From Nostoc sp. UHCC 0302 (GTDB lineage: Bacteria; Cyanobacteriota; Cyanobacteriia; Cyanobacteriales; Nostocaceae), in the NCBI RefSeq assembly GCF_038096175.1, contig NZ_CP151099.1, positions 4,124,501 to 4,188,500 on the forward strand: DNA of 64,000 bases. The letters are read 5' to 3'. Under the pieces are notes generated by a model. It did no database searches. It was not told where the DNA came from and saw only the letters and a list, made by a program, of their open reading frames with translations. This document shows positions 17,237-26,049 of this stretch, one piece after another. Made by a program: the position numbers and the translations under genes. Numbering within the stretch: the first letter of the stretch is position 1; the number at the start of each line of letters is the position of its first letter.

Positions 17237-19159
17237 TTAAGTTAACGCTGGAAACTCTGACTGGCTCTTGGTTTTACGCAATTCTAAATATAATAGCAAG
17301 GCGTTGATATCCGCTGGGTTTACGCCACCTATACGTGCCGCTTGACCAATAGTGAGTGGTTTCACCTGAGTAAGCTTTTCCCGTGCTTCTTTAGAAAGGG
17401 TATCAATTTTTGTATAATCTAAGTCCGTAGATAGATGGCGGTGAGCCTGACGGGTAATTTGCTCAATCTGCTGTTGTTGTCTAGCGAGATAACCAGAATA
17501 CTTGATGTCAATTTCTGCGCCTTCTTTCTCAGCACGATTTAAGTTGGGGTTACCCAGTCCATACCTATCAAGATCAACGTAATGGAGTCCCGGACGCCGC
17601 AGTAAGTCAGCTAGGGTAATTGAACCTTTGATTGCTTGTTGGGTATCAGATGCGATCGCTACCCCAATTTGCTCATGTTCTTTTACCCGTGTGGCGTGCA
17701 GTCGTTCTTTTTCTGCGGTAATATTTGTCAGCTTCTCAATGAACAAATGCCAACGGCGATCGTCAATTAAACCAATTTCCCGTCCCAAGGGAGTCAGGCG
17801 TTGGTCGGCATTATCAGAACGCAGTATTAATCGATATTCTGACCTGCTGGTGAGCATCCGGTAAGGCTCACGTAAGTCTCTTGTACACAGGTCGTCTATT
17901 AGTGTACCAATGTAACTTTGCTCACGAGAAAATACAATCATCTCGCGATCGCGAACAAAGCGGGCGGCGTTAATTCCTGCCACTAAGCCTTGAGCTGCGG
18001 CTTCTTCATAACCTGTTGTGCCGTTAATTTGCCCAGCACAAAACAGCCCGGCAATCTTCTTAGTCATCAGTGTTGGGTAACATTGAGTTGCTGGTAAGTA
18101 GTCATATTCCACAGCATACGCTGGGCGCAACATCACACATTTTTCCAAACCGGGGAGACTCCGCAACATTTGTAGTTGCAAGTTTTCGGGCAAACCTGTA
18201 GAAAATCCTTGGATATACAGTTCGGGTATATCTCTGCCTTCCGGTTCAATAAAGATTTGGTGGCTTTCCTTATCGGCAAAGCGGACAATCTTATCTTCAA
18301 TACTCGGACAATAACGCGGCCCTTTAGCTTCCACCCAACCACCATAAACTGGCGATAGGTGTAAATTTTCTTGAATTAGACGATGGGTTTCAGGTGTTGT
18401 GCGGGTGATGTAGCAAGGCATTTGTTCCCGTTCTATCCAGACATCTGGGTCAAAGCTAAACCAGCGCACATCTTCATCCCCTGGCTGGATGAGCATTTTA
18501 CTGTAGTCTACTGACCGCTTGTCTACCCGTGCTGGGGTTCCGGTTTTCAGCCTTCCAGTTTCAAATCCCAGGCGATTTAGGGTTTGTGTCAATCCCTCAG
18601 CCGCAAATTCACCAGCACGCCCTGCTGGCATTGATTTGTTACCAACCCAAATTTTTCCTCCCAAGAAAGTACCGGTTGTCAAGATCACCGCTTTACATTG
18701 GAACGCCATGCCAAAGTAAGTCTCAACACCGATAATTTCATCGTTAGCGCCTAGCACTAAATCTGTTGCCATCCCTTCCCGGATGGTCAAATTTTCTTGG
18801 TTTTCGACAATATTCTTCATTACCGCGGCATATTCGCGCTTGTCACTTTGGGCGCGTAATGCCCACACCGCAGGCCCTCGTGAAGAGTTGAGGATGCGCT
18901 TTTGCAGGTAGGTGCGGTCTGCTACTTTACCCATTTCGCCGCCGAGTGCATCTACCTCATGGGTCAACTGAGATTTGGCAGGCCCACCCACGGCTGGGTT
19001 ACAGGGTTGCCAAGCAATTTTATCCAAGTTGAGTGTCAATAGCAGGGTTCGACAACCGAGGCGTGCAGTAGCGAGGGCTGCTTCACAACCGGAGTGACCT
19101 GCACCGACGACAATAACATCAAAAGCGTCTTGGAATTCAATGGAATTGTGCATGGTCAT
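17237..19159 (-). CDS. mnmG: tRNA uridine-5-carboxymethylaminomethyl modification enzyme MnmG (GidA)
   Basis: The 640-residue FAD protein has the dinucleotide motif [12 protein letters not shown] near residues 16-27 and the family signature [34 protein letters not shown] and the conserved C-terminal [16 protein letters not shown] also match MnmG. With MnmE it adds the carboxymethylaminomethyl group to U34 of several tRNAs. Length is normal for the family (about 630). ATG is present at the first and third codons; either start is possible. MnmE is not nearby, and the gene stands alone, as is common in cyanobacteria. Confidence 0.97.
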   Translation of the reverse strand: MTMHNSIEFQDAFDVIVVGAGHSGCEAALATARLGCRTLLLTLNLDKIAWQPCNPAVGGPAKSQLTHEVDALGGEMGKVADRTYLQKRILNSSRGPAVWALRAQSDKREYAAVMKNIVENQENLTIREGMATDLVLGANDEIIGVETYFGMAFQCKAVILTTGTFLGGKIWVGNKSMPAGRAGEFAAEGLTQTLNRLGFETGRLKTGTPARVDKRSVDYSKMLIQPGDEDVRWFSFDPDVWIEREQMPCYITRTTPETHRLIQENLHLSPVYGGWVEAKGPRYCPSIEDKIVRFADKESHQIFIEPEGRDIPELYIQGFSTGLPENLQLQMLRSLPGLEKCVMLRPAYAVEYDYLPATQCYPTLMTKKIAGLFCAGQINGTTGYEEAAAQGLVAGINAARFVRDREMIVFSREQSYIGTLIDDLCTRDLREPYRMLTSRSEYRLILRSDNADQRLTPLGREIGLIDDRRWHLFIEKLTNITAEKERLHATRVKEHEQIGVAIASDTQQAIKGSITLADLLRRPGLHYVDLDRYGLGNPNLNRAEKEGAEIDIKYSGYLARQQQQIEQITRQAHRHLSTDLDYTKIDTLSKEAREKLTQVKPLTIGQAARIGGVNPADINALLLYLELRKTKSQSEFPALT

Positions 19160-19564
19160 ACTTAGACAAGCGGCAAGCTGAGAGTTCTTCTCAATTTTAA
19201 CTGTTCCAGTGGTTTCATGGATTTAGCTTTCGGGTAAGTAAAGTTATCAAGATTATTAGTAACGCTGAGCAATTTGCATAAATATCTTTTTATCTCACGT
19301 CTTCACCGTTAGGCTTCTCGCAGGGTAGGCGCATTCGTTGAAAACGTTCCCGTTAGCGTCTCCTATAGGAGAAGGGTAGGCGCAAAGAAGAACGCAAAAA
19401 TACCCATTTTTACCAGAAGTTTATTAATTATGGTAAGAGACTATTTTCTTCACCTTTAAACTAATTATCTGTTTATCTACTTGTACGTTTTTCTTATCTT
19501 CTGTTATTCAAGATAGAGATGAGTTAGTTTTATTGGTGAATTAATCTAGAAAAACTACTGGACA
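19160..19564. other. Intergenic region with dispersed repeats
   Basis: The left half carries the words GGCTTCTCGCAGGGTAGGC and AGCGTCTCCTATAGGAGAAGGGTAGGC, typical intergenic repeat debris in Nostoc-type genomes. The right half is AT-rich and should hold the promoter of the peptidase gene. No ORF is supported. Confidence 0.55.
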
Positions 19565-20419
19565 ATGAAAAAGAAAAAATATTCTAAAATGCAACGAATT
19601 GTCAAGAAGATAAAATTTATTACTACGATTTTTTTGATAATTTTTACATTAGTTGCGAGTAATGATATTAACCACATTAAATTTAATGCAAAAGTGCAAC
19701 CATTGAACGAGTGCTTAAGTACTACTTTACTACCTTGCACCAATTCTGTAGTTACACCATTTATCCCCAACCAACAATTAAATGAACAGCAGCGTTTCTT
19801 GTCTACAATTGTCAGGAAGTTAGGTATAGTTCCTAAGCCTGATACTTTTGAATATATTTTGCTACGGACATATGGTGCAGTTTTTGTAAATCCAGATACA
19901 GAAATTAAACTACCAGCAAAAGATATCTTTGCCAACGAACAAGAAACCCAAGAGTTTCAAGCAACCTTAACAATGAGCCACGTTGATGGAACTAACGACT
20001 GTTATTTACAAAAAGCGGCAGCTGAGGCTTTAAATAAAGCTCGGTCTTTGCAAAAGATTCCGCTAAAATCTGGTTATGGTACTGGTGATTGTACTCGCAC
20101 TTTTGCCACGAATTTAAGATTTTGGCAGAAGTACGCTAACAATCAAATTTTAGCCAGAGTGCAACAGGGTAAAGAGACAAAAATTCTCGGTTTAGTTGCA
20201 CCTCCCGGAACATCACAACATCTGTGGGGATTAGCAATTGATTTACGCGTAACAAATCAACAGCAAAGACAAGTTCTGAATCAACATGGCTGGTTTCAGA
20301 CTGTAGAAAACGATATTCCACATTGGACTTATGTAGGTTTAACTGAAGAAAATTTACATCTGTATGGTTTGAAAAATCAAGTTGTTCGAGGGATTACCTA
20401 CTGGAAAACACCACTTTAA
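19565..20419 (+). CDS. M15-family metallopeptidase (VanY/D-Ala-D-Ala carboxypeptidase-like)
   Basis: The 284-residue protein starts with a basic stretch and a hydrophobic signal-anchor (about residues 17-32), so it is exported. The zinc site of M15 peptidases is present: SQHLWGLAIDL supplies His219 and Asp226, and IPHWTYVG supplies His253. A well-conserved SGYGTGDCTRTFATNLRFW stretch precedes it. Family members trim the terminal D-Ala from peptidoglycan stem peptides or cut cross-links. Cysteines at about 50, 58, 146 and 176 could form disulfides outside the cytoplasm. It is monocistronic. Confidence 0.82.
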   Translation: MKKKKYSKMQRIVKKIKFITTIFLIIFTLVASNDINHIKFNAKVQPLNECLSTTLLPCTNSVVTPFIPNQQLNEQQRFLSTIVRKLGIVPKPDTFEYILLRTYGAVFVNPDTEIKLPAKDIFANEQETQEFQATLTMSHVDGTNDCYLQKAAAEALNKARSLQKIPLKSGYGTGDCTRTFATNLRFWQKYANNQILARVQQGKETKILGLVAPPGTSQHLWGLAIDLRVTNQQQRQVLNQHGWFQTVENDIPHWTYVGLTEENLHLYGLKNQVVRGITYWKTPL

Positions 20420-20750
20420 GTGTTAGAGAATGTTTGAAAAGATGGTAGCAAATTAACAAGCTTTTTGAACAAAGTTATTGCTCAAACAGATATTGGTTTA
20501 TCTATTGAGAATAATAAGTTATTTTTGCGAGTAACACTAACTACAAACTCGAATAAATCATCGAATAAAAGTTAGAAAGCCATAACTAAATCTAAAAGTA
20601 GCTCGAAAGAAGTTGTCATAGCTGGTAAAATTTAGTAAGCTTACCGCAGCTAGGCTAAGTAAGTACGTTGATACACAGGTTATTTCAATTCTGAAAAAGT
20701 TTAGGATTTTAGTGCTTTCTCACACTATTAGTAGAGACAAAACATTAAAT
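20420..20750. other. Intergenic region, nothing recognised
   Basis: This is AT-rich sequence between two convergent genes. I see no clear terminator hairpin, ORF or repeat. Confidence 0.4.
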
Positions 20751-21317
20751 TTACTGTGATTGATATGGAGATGAAACAAAAGTCAGGAATTTGAGGTGAT
20801 TATTTTCCCACTTATAGTAAAAACGCCCAATTCCCTTTTCTCCATCATTACCTGCTGCTTTACCAACAATTATAAGTAATTTACTATTAGCACGATAATG
20901 CAACCCACCATCAGGTCTTGGGGGAGTATATCCAGCACCACGCTGATCACGATAGCCATAAAGTTGTGTAGGCAGATAAACTTTACCAGTTTTAAGATCA
21001 GCGATCGCCGCAGTATCTACACCACCCATAGCACGATTTAGATGATCAACAATAGCGTAGTGTCCTGCAAAATTTGTACCTTTTTTAACAATTTTTTGAA
21101 GTTGAGGTTCGTAATTTTGGACTTCTTGATTGTTAGCTAATAGGGTCGCTGGCTTACCTCTAAATACAGAATTGACAGGATAATCATTGAATTGTGGATA
21201 ATGAACAGAGGCAGTGTGTGGCTGCTGCGGGGCTGCCAATATTGATACACTGGGGCTAACTACACTTAAAGTGATGACAGTAGTCAAAGCCACAAGATTT
21301 AATCTGCGTTGTAACAT
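20751..21317 (-). CDS. Exported hypothetical protein (188 aa)
   Basis: The N-terminus (MLQRRLNLVALTTVITLSVVSPSVSILAAP) is a clear signal peptide with a cleavage site after about residue 29. The mature part has NFAGHYAIVDH, IADLKTGKVYLP and a C-terminal FYYKWENNHLKFL. I recall similar small exported proteins in proteobacteria and cyanobacteria, where NFAGHY is followed by a Cys-containing motif; that motif is absent here. No function is established. It is followed by no obvious partner and faces the peptidase gene. Confidence 0.7.
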   Translation of the reverse strand: MLQRRLNLVALTTVITLSVVSPSVSILAAPQQPHTASVHYPQFNDYPVNSVFRGKPATLLANNQEVQNYEPQLQKIVKKGTNFAGHYAIVDHLNRAMGGVDTAAIADLKTGKVYLPTQLYGYRDQRGAGYTPPRPDGGLHYRANSKLLIIVGKAAGNDGEKGIGRFYYKWENNHLKFLTFVSSPYQSQ

Positions 21318-21475
21318 TTTAGGTATACCACTAAAAAATTTAGTTGTTGATATAAATTACACACTAAAGCTTCAAGATTTCTCAGAAAAATATACTAAAC
21401 TATTAAAATTTAGTTTCCGCCCCCGACAATAATTATTACAATGAAGTCACACACCTGACCTCTGGAGTTCTGGCA

Positions 21476-22051
21476 GTGGGCTTATTTGATGATTTGAGTC
21501 GGTTTCTCGAAAACCGTTTAGAAGAATTCTTGCGTAATAATCCACATTTGGAGTTAGAAGCGCTGTTAGAACAGCTGCGTGAGCAAGAGGAAGATACATT
21601 AAAGCTAATAGCAGATTTAAAGTTACAAGAGAAGCGATCGCAAGAGGATATTCTGTCCACCGCTCAAGAAATCCAGCGTTGGCACATCCGTGTTCAAAAA
21701 GCTAAAGACGCTGGTAGACAAGATTTGGCAGCTGCGGCGCAAGAGCGAGAAGCCGCCTTATTGCGTGAAGGAAACCAGCGATGGGGACAGATGCAAGGAC
21801 TCAAAGAACGTATTACCCAATCTCAAGAACTACTGGGGAAAATTCAGCAGCGGCGACAAGAAGTCCAGTCCAAAGCCGCTGAAGCACAGACAACACGTGC
21901 TAAAGCTCAAACTCAGCAGCGCTTGGAAACCGATGCCTGGTGGAATCAAACTAGCAATTCTTCTAGTAGTTTTGACGACTTAGAAGAGAAGTTCCGTCGC
22001 TGGGAAACCCAAGATGAGTTAGAACAAATGAAGCGAAATTTAGGTAAATAA
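21476..22051 (+). CDS. TIGR04376-family coiled-coil protein
   Basis: The 191-residue protein starts at GTG and has the sequence start MGLFDDLSRFLENRLEEFL seen in the cyanobacterial TIGR04376 family. Most of the length (about 20-150) is a charged coiled coil rich in Gln, Glu, Lys and Arg (QEREAALLREGNQRWGQM). The C-terminus has DDLEEKFRRWETQDELEQMK. It resembles PspA/Vipp1-type helical proteins in composition but is shorter, and no function is established. It is a single gene followed by a hairpin repeat. Confidence 0.85.
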   Translation: MGLFDDLSRFLENRLEEFLRNNPHLELEALLEQLREQEEDTLKLIADLKLQEKRSQEDILSTAQEIQRWHIRVQKAKDAGRQDLAAAAQEREAALLREGNQRWGQMQGLKERITQSQELLGKIQQRRQEVQSKAAEAQTTRAKAQTQQRLETDAWWNQTSNSSSSFDDLEEKFRRWETQDELEQMKRNLGK

Positions 22052-22394
22052 TTCAGTTCTTAATTAACACCTATCAGTGCTAAGTAGTTCAATATAAAAC
22101 ATAGGGTGTGTTATGCCGTTGGCTAACGCACCCTTTAAAATACAAGCTTTCTTAATACTACTTACAAAATAGTACTAACTTATATCTCAACTATTTTTAA
22201 TTTTATTTCTATATTTTTTACGCTACAAAATCTCAAAGATGAATTATTGAGATTTTATTTAATTTTTTAATCAAACTTACATTTCCTGATAGATTTGACT
22301 TAAGCAAACTTTCATATCTTTTTTTGATTCGTCTAGTTTGTATTTTTTATTATTGCCGCAGTATTCCCTAGCCGTTACAAATGAGAACTGAGGC
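22052..22394. other. Intergenic region with a short GTTAGCC-type hairpin repeat
   Basis: At about 22104-22136 the words AGGGTGTGTTATGCC and TAACGCACCCTTT form a small inverted repeat related to 12613-12694. The rest is AT-rich. In-frame codons before the permease start include a stop directly upstream, so no longer N-terminus is available. Confidence 0.55.
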
Positions 22395-22967
22395 ATGGAA
22401 CAGAGTATATTTTTAGATGTTTTAGCCAGCCTACAAAGATTATTTGTAGGTTATATTCCAGCCGCTGTTTTAGGTAGCTTCATTGGGTATTTAATAGGCG
22501 TAAATGGCACACTATATCAGGTTTTCAGACGAGTATTTGAGATACCACATAGTATTCCTCCTATAGCTTTGTTACCCATTGTACTTATAGCTTTTAGAGA
22601 TAGCGAGCCTGCTGCCATTATCGTAATTTTCATTGGCACTCTCTGGGCAATGATTATTAATACAGCAATAGGGATGCGGCATTTTCGTAGGCAAGACAAT
22701 AACTTTAGAGTAGCTATTTTCCACATTTTTCATGCTCTAAAAGTGGGCATTTGGATAGCATGGTTTACAGTTATTGCTACAGAAATGTTGATAGGCCCAA
22801 AAGGACTTGGCTTTTTACTTTGGAATGCTTATAAAGCAAATAATACTGATTACATAATTCAGGTGATACTCTACATCGGTATCATTGGTTTTATCCTGGA
22901 TCAGTTCTTAGATTTCATCGGAAACCTTCTATCGCAGATTGTCTCCGATGGGAAAAAATCCTCTTAA
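22395..22967 (+). CDS. Shortened ABC-transporter permease of the nitrate/taurine (NrtB/SsuC) family
   Basis: The 190-residue protein has about five hydrophobic segments and aligns by eye with NrtB/SsuC-type permeases. RRVFEIPHSIPPIALLPIVLIAF, WAMIINTAIGMRH, TEMLIGPKGLGFLLWNAY and a C-terminal IGIIGFILDQFLDF are all recognisable. Family members are about 250-280 residues. Two parts are missing: the first membrane helix, and about 20-25 residues between DNNFRVAIF and HALKVGIWIAW. That second region should hold the EAA loop that docks on the ATPase. No ATPase or binding-protein gene is adjacent. It is probably a non-functional or repurposed orphan. The ribosome-binding site is weak. Confidence 0.7.
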   Translation: MEQSIFLDVLASLQRLFVGYIPAAVLGSFIGYLIGVNGTLYQVFRRVFEIPHSIPPIALLPIVLIAFRDSEPAAIIVIFIGTLWAMIINTAIGMRHFRRQDNNFRVAIFHIFHALKVGIWIAWFTVIATEMLIGPKGLGFLLWNAYKANNTDYIIQVILYIGIIGFILDQFLDFIGNLLSQIVSDGKKSS

Positions 22968-22970
22968 AGA

Positions 22971-23268
22971 TTATTGAGATTTCCGGATTGTACCCTGCCA
23001 TTTTAAATTAAGATTCTGCCCCGCATCAGCGAATTCTGCCACTGCTAACGGTGTAATATCTTTTTTGAGAATCACATGATTAACGGTAAACTTTGTCAAG
23101 TTACCGTCACTATTTGCACTATTTTCAATCCATAAATATTTTGGAAAAGTAATTTATACTTGCTTGCTGTCGTTTAAATTCAGTGTTATGGCTTGATTAC
23201 CAAAAGTGGCATCGCTTCTCTCTGCTGCTAAAAAAGCTGAAAAGCTTTTTCCAGTCGAAAATTAAAGT
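22971..23268 (-). pseudogene. Remnant of an unidentified protein gene
   Basis: On the minus strand I read a continuous sequence FSTGKSFSAFLAAERSDATFG, then NQAITLNLNDSKQV, an in-frame TAA, then ITFPKYLWIENSANSDG and on to the end ...LKWQGTIRKSQ. One stop codon interrupts about 98 codons, and the N-terminus is lost. The text reads like a real beta-rich protein rather than noise. I do not recognise the family. Its stop lies 3 bp from the stop of the convergent shortened permease. Confidence 0.5.
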
Positions 23269-23528
23269 GCAAAGAAAGTTATTTGCTTAGCCCAAGCGAT
23301 CGCACAGCCTTTTGCCACAAAACTTGCTATGACTATTCATCAATGTTATGGGCTGGTAGTTATTTGGGAATACTCTTATAGGAGTGACAACCGGGGAGAT
23401 GGAAGTAATGCTTTCAATTCACCAACAGTGATCATGAGAATTTGTTCATATATTCATCACCTTAAAATCACTCTCATTTTGCAGAATGCACAGCATCAAT
23501 AGTTATTTATATTTTGGAAGGTAGCAGG

Positions 23529-24740
23529 ATGGGATTCACTGAAGATATTACTAAGTTATCTGAACAAGTGCGAAAGCGGGCTGACCAAGTTGTTGGCGAA
23601 GAAGCTGCCAAGATGGCACTCATTGTTCCTTTTCTGAGCGCTCTTGGTTACGATGTCTATGACCCTAGCGAAGTCATGCCAGAATATGTAGCAGATTTTG
23701 CTACTAGAAGAGCGGGACAGTTTGAAAAAGTAGATTACGCCTTAGCTATTAACGGTATTAAAGTTATGCTCGTAGAGGCAAAAGCCCGTGGTCAAAAAGC
23801 TGAGGCACATGATGGGCAACTTAGCCGCTATTTTAATGGACTTCTGACAACTAAAGTAGCTGTGGTCACTAACGGTGTTGAGTACCGTTTTTTTACTGAC
23901 TTGCGTCACAAAAATGTTATGGACAAGGAGCCATTTTTCACTTTCAACATCCTTGAATACGATTCCAAAGATATTGATAACCTCAAATTCTTTCATCGTG
24001 ACAATTTCGATGCAGCTGCTATTACCAACCATGCTGAAGAAATGGTTTATGTAAAAGGCATGACTCAGCTTGTAGGTAATCTTTTACGTTCTCCTTCTGA
24101 AGAATTTGTTCGTTTCTTGGTAGCTGAACTCGGTACAATTGCACCTAGTTATGAAATTCAAGGTCGAATTACTGGTAAGATTATTGAAAAATTCCAGCCT
24201 ATTGTTAAAAAGTCGATTCAGGGAAGTTTAGTGGAGTTAATGACTCGCTCACTCAGTCAAGAAATAGCTCAACCTATTGAAGTACAAGTAGAACAAGAGA
24301 TAGAAGAAGAAGATAAACAGCAGGAATCTCAAGAATCAAGAATAGTAACAACGGCTGAAGAAATCGCAGCTTTTGAAAAAATTAAAGAAATTACGCAAAC
24401 CTCAAAAAACTACAATTTTGAAGTCCAGTATAAAGACACTGCTTCCTACTTTGGCATAAATCTTGGCAAAACTACTTGGTGGTTTCTGCGGCTATATTTG
24501 TCTTCGCAGAAAAAAAGTTTAATTACTCGGCTAAGTGTAAATGAAGTAAAGTCTCTAGCACCAAATTTTGAAGTGCAAGAAGTAACAGCTTCACTAGGAG
24601 ATACAGGATCAAAAGTAATCATTGCCTCTGTGAGTGATTTTGATCAGCTTGCATTACTCATTCTCAGATGTTATGAAGCAGAAGCTACTAAGCACCAAGG
24701 ATTTGTACCAGATGCAATCAGAATGGAGAAATCAGCTTAA
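23529..24740 (+). CDS. HsdR N-terminal-like nuclease-domain protein (403 aa)
   Basis: The N-terminal 200 residues match the HSDR_N-type PD-(D/E)xK domain of type I restriction enzymes and predicted type IV enzymes: VDYALAINGIKVMLVEAKA gives Asp69, Glu83 and Lys85. LTTKVAVVTNGVEYRFF follows, as is usual. There is no helicase domain and no methylase or specificity gene nearby, so this is a stand-alone protein. An acidic Gln/Glu-rich linker (about 250-275) joins a C-terminal domain with TTWWFLRLYLSSQKKSLITRL, which I do not recognise beyond an association with such proteins. I chose the ATG at 23529 over a TTG 15 bp upstream because GGAAGGTAGCAGG precedes it. Confidence 0.75.
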   Translation: MGFTEDITKLSEQVRKRADQVVGEEAAKMALIVPFLSALGYDVYDPSEVMPEYVADFATRRAGQFEKVDYALAINGIKVMLVEAKARGQKAEAHDGQLSRYFNGLLTTKVAVVTNGVEYRFFTDLRHKNVMDKEPFFTFNILEYDSKDIDNLKFFHRDNFDAAAITNHAEEMVYVKGMTQLVGNLLRSPSEEFVRFLVAELGTIAPSYEIQGRITGKIIEKFQPIVKKSIQGSLVELMTRSLSQEIAQPIEVQVEQEIEEEDKQQESQESRIVTTAEEIAAFEKIKEITQTSKNYNFEVQYKDTASYFGINLGKTTWWFLRLYLSSQKKSLITRLSVNEVKSLAPNFEVQEVTASLGDTGSKVIIASVSDFDQLALLILRCYEAEATKHQGFVPDAIRMEKSA

Positions 24741-25027
24741 CTACAAGCACTTACTTAAAAACTACATCGACCAGACTATTTTGATGCTATCTCCCATTCT
24801 GAATTTTGAATTTTTATAGACCCAGGCAGATTGGGAGTAACGGCATAGCCGAAAAACAACCTGATTAAACTAAAACTTCTTCCTTAAATCTGATTTTTGC
24901 CCGCCGCCAGATTGGCGATCGCAACTAGCTGAGTCTTAGCTGGAATTGCTAGGGAAGCAATACATAAGCTACGAACTCAGTCTCTTTACGTAATCGCTAA
25001 GTTAATATTGCAATATCTACAATATCT
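24741..25027. other. Intergenic region upstream of hli
   Basis: A HIP1 octamer occurs near 24917. Otherwise no ORF or strong hairpin is visible. The hli promoter lies at its right end, where it meets the HLR1 repeats. Confidence 0.5.
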
Positions 25028-25045
25028 GTTACATTAGTTTACATA
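25028..25045 (+). promoter_or_regulatory. HLR1 element (RpaB binding site)
   Basis: The sequence GTTACATT-AG-TTTACATA fits the published HLR1 consensus, two (G/T)TTACA(T/A)(T/A) direct repeats 2 bp apart, with no mismatch. A third half-site, GTTACAAA, follows at 25057-25064. It is about 42 bp before the hli start codon. RpaB, which binds HLR1 and controls hli genes, is encoded at 5927-6664 of this window. Confidence 0.85.
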
Positions 25046-25086
25046 CAGCAGCAACTGTTACAAAACAAACGCTTAGAGTGTTACTT

Positions 25087-25266
25087 ATGCCAGACATTAA
25101 GAAAACTACGTCGTCAGTTTCTGAAGATCCTAATGCTTTGCGTTGGGGATTCACTCCTCAAAGCGAAAATTGGAATGGTCGTTTTGCGATGATTGGTTTT
25201 TTATCCGCTATTTTACTTGAAGTGTTTTCTGGGCAAGGTTTCCTTCATTTTTGGGGCATCCTCTAA
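25087..25266 (+). CDS. hli: High-light-inducible protein (one-helix chlorophyll a/b-binding type)
   Basis: The 59-residue protein has the Hlip signature [20 protein letters not shown] (about 31-50), where Glu, Asn and Arg are the chlorophyll-ligand set of the one-helix LHC family. [13 protein letters not shown] is typical of HliA/B-type proteins. These thylakoid proteins bind chlorophyll and carotenoid and protect photosystem II assembly under strong light. A GTG nine bases upstream is possible, but the ATG beginning [11 protein letters not shown] is preferred. An HLR1 element upstream and a strong terminator downstream make a complete one-gene unit. Confidence 0.9.
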   Translation: MPDIKKTTSSVSEDPNALRWGFTPQSENWNGRFAMIGFLSAILLEVFSGQGFLHFWGIL

Positions 25267-25321
25267 ATTGATGATTGGTTTTCATGCCAAAACACTTAAC
25301 TGGTTGAAACGCTAGACACTA

Positions 25322-25366
25322 AAAAATGCCTATAAGATACATCGTACGTATCTCATAGGCATTTTT
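25322..25366. terminator. Rho-independent terminator after hli
   Basis: A 19-bp imperfect stem AAAAATGCCTATAAGATAC / GTATCTCATAGGCATTTTT has a 7-base loop. Runs of A on one side and T on the other allow use from both directions; the leftward rbp gene ends about 75 bp away. Confidence 0.88.
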
Positions 25367-25442
25367 GTCAGCTTCTCAAAATTGTTGAGATTAAAAATGC
25401 TGAAAGCTAGAAACTAGTGGAGTAAATAGCTTTTATCGCTGC

Positions 25443-25763
25443 TTAGTAGCGACGTCCACCTCCACCTCCACCGTATCCGCCGCCACGATTTCCGCCACCA
25501 AAAGAACCACCTCTGTTGTCTTCTTTTGGCTTAGCCTTGTTTACTTTGAGGTCACGACCCATCCATTCAGCGCCATCGAGAGCCTCAATAGCAGCTGTTT
25601 CTTCAGCATCGGAACCCATTTCCACAAACGCAAAGCCGCGTACACGACCTGTTTCGCGGTCAGTAGGTATCTGAACACGCTTTACAGAACCGTATTCTGC
25701 AAAAACTGCATTCAGAGCATCTTGGGTAACTTCATAAGAGAGGTTGCCTACATAAATTGACAT
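25443..25763 (-). CDS. rbpA: RbpA-type RRM RNA-binding protein with glycine-rich tail
   Basis: The 106-residue protein has a single RNA-recognition motif (about 1-80): RNP2 is SIYVGNLSYE and RNP1 is RGFAFVEM. The tail GGSFGGGNRGGGYGGGGGGRRY is Gly/Arg-rich. This is the cold-inducible Rbp family of cyanobacteria, thought to help RNA handling at low temperature and mRNA targeting to thylakoids. A paralogue with a shorter tail is at 36785-37084. The two genes share a long upstream leader, listed separately. The symbol indicates the family and not a specific orthologue. Confidence 0.92.
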   Translation of the reverse strand: MSIYVGNLSYEVTQDALNAVFAEYGSVKRVQIPTDRETGRVRGFAFVEMGSDAEETAAIEALDGAEWMGRDLKVNKAKPKEDNRGGSFGGGNRGGGYGGGGGGRRY

Positions 25764-25880
25764 AGAATGTCTCCAAAATCATAAGAGTGTAGAGATTTAG
25801 ATTTCGGAGAGAGTCTGTAGATACCAAAAGGGAAAAGCCTGTCAATACTAAAAACAAACACTGTCGCCGAATTAATTCTC
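25764..25880 (-). promoter_or_regulatory. Conserved 5' leader of the first rbp gene
   Basis: Read on the minus strand, this ~117-nt region aligns with 36666-36784 from GAGAATTAATT to the start codon. Shared blocks include GTTTGTTTTTAGTATT, a TTTGGTAT-n-TACAGAC block, AAATCTCTACAC and a TATGATTT-n-GGAGAC ribosome-binding region. Work on rbpA1 of Anabaena variabilis showed that the 5'-untranslated region mediates cold-regulated expression; this leader is the likely counterpart. Confidence 0.8.
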
Positions 25881-25987
25881 ATTGTCGTCTTCTATGATGA
25901 CACAAACAATCAATATTAGGATGAAGAACTATAAAGATTGTTATAAAAAGTTATATTAACAATTTATCACTAAGTACCTTAATTTTA

Positions 25988-26023
25988 GAAAAAAAAAGTG
26001 GTTCTGTTTAGTACAGAACCACT
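25988..26023 (-). terminator. Rho-independent terminator of acsF
   Basis: On the minus strand AGTGGTTCTGT pairs perfectly with ACAGAACCACT across a 5-base loop and is followed by nine T residues. It lies about 25 bp after the acsF stop codon. Confidence 0.92.
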
Positions 26024-26049
26024 CTCAACTTTTACAAATCTGTTACTAC

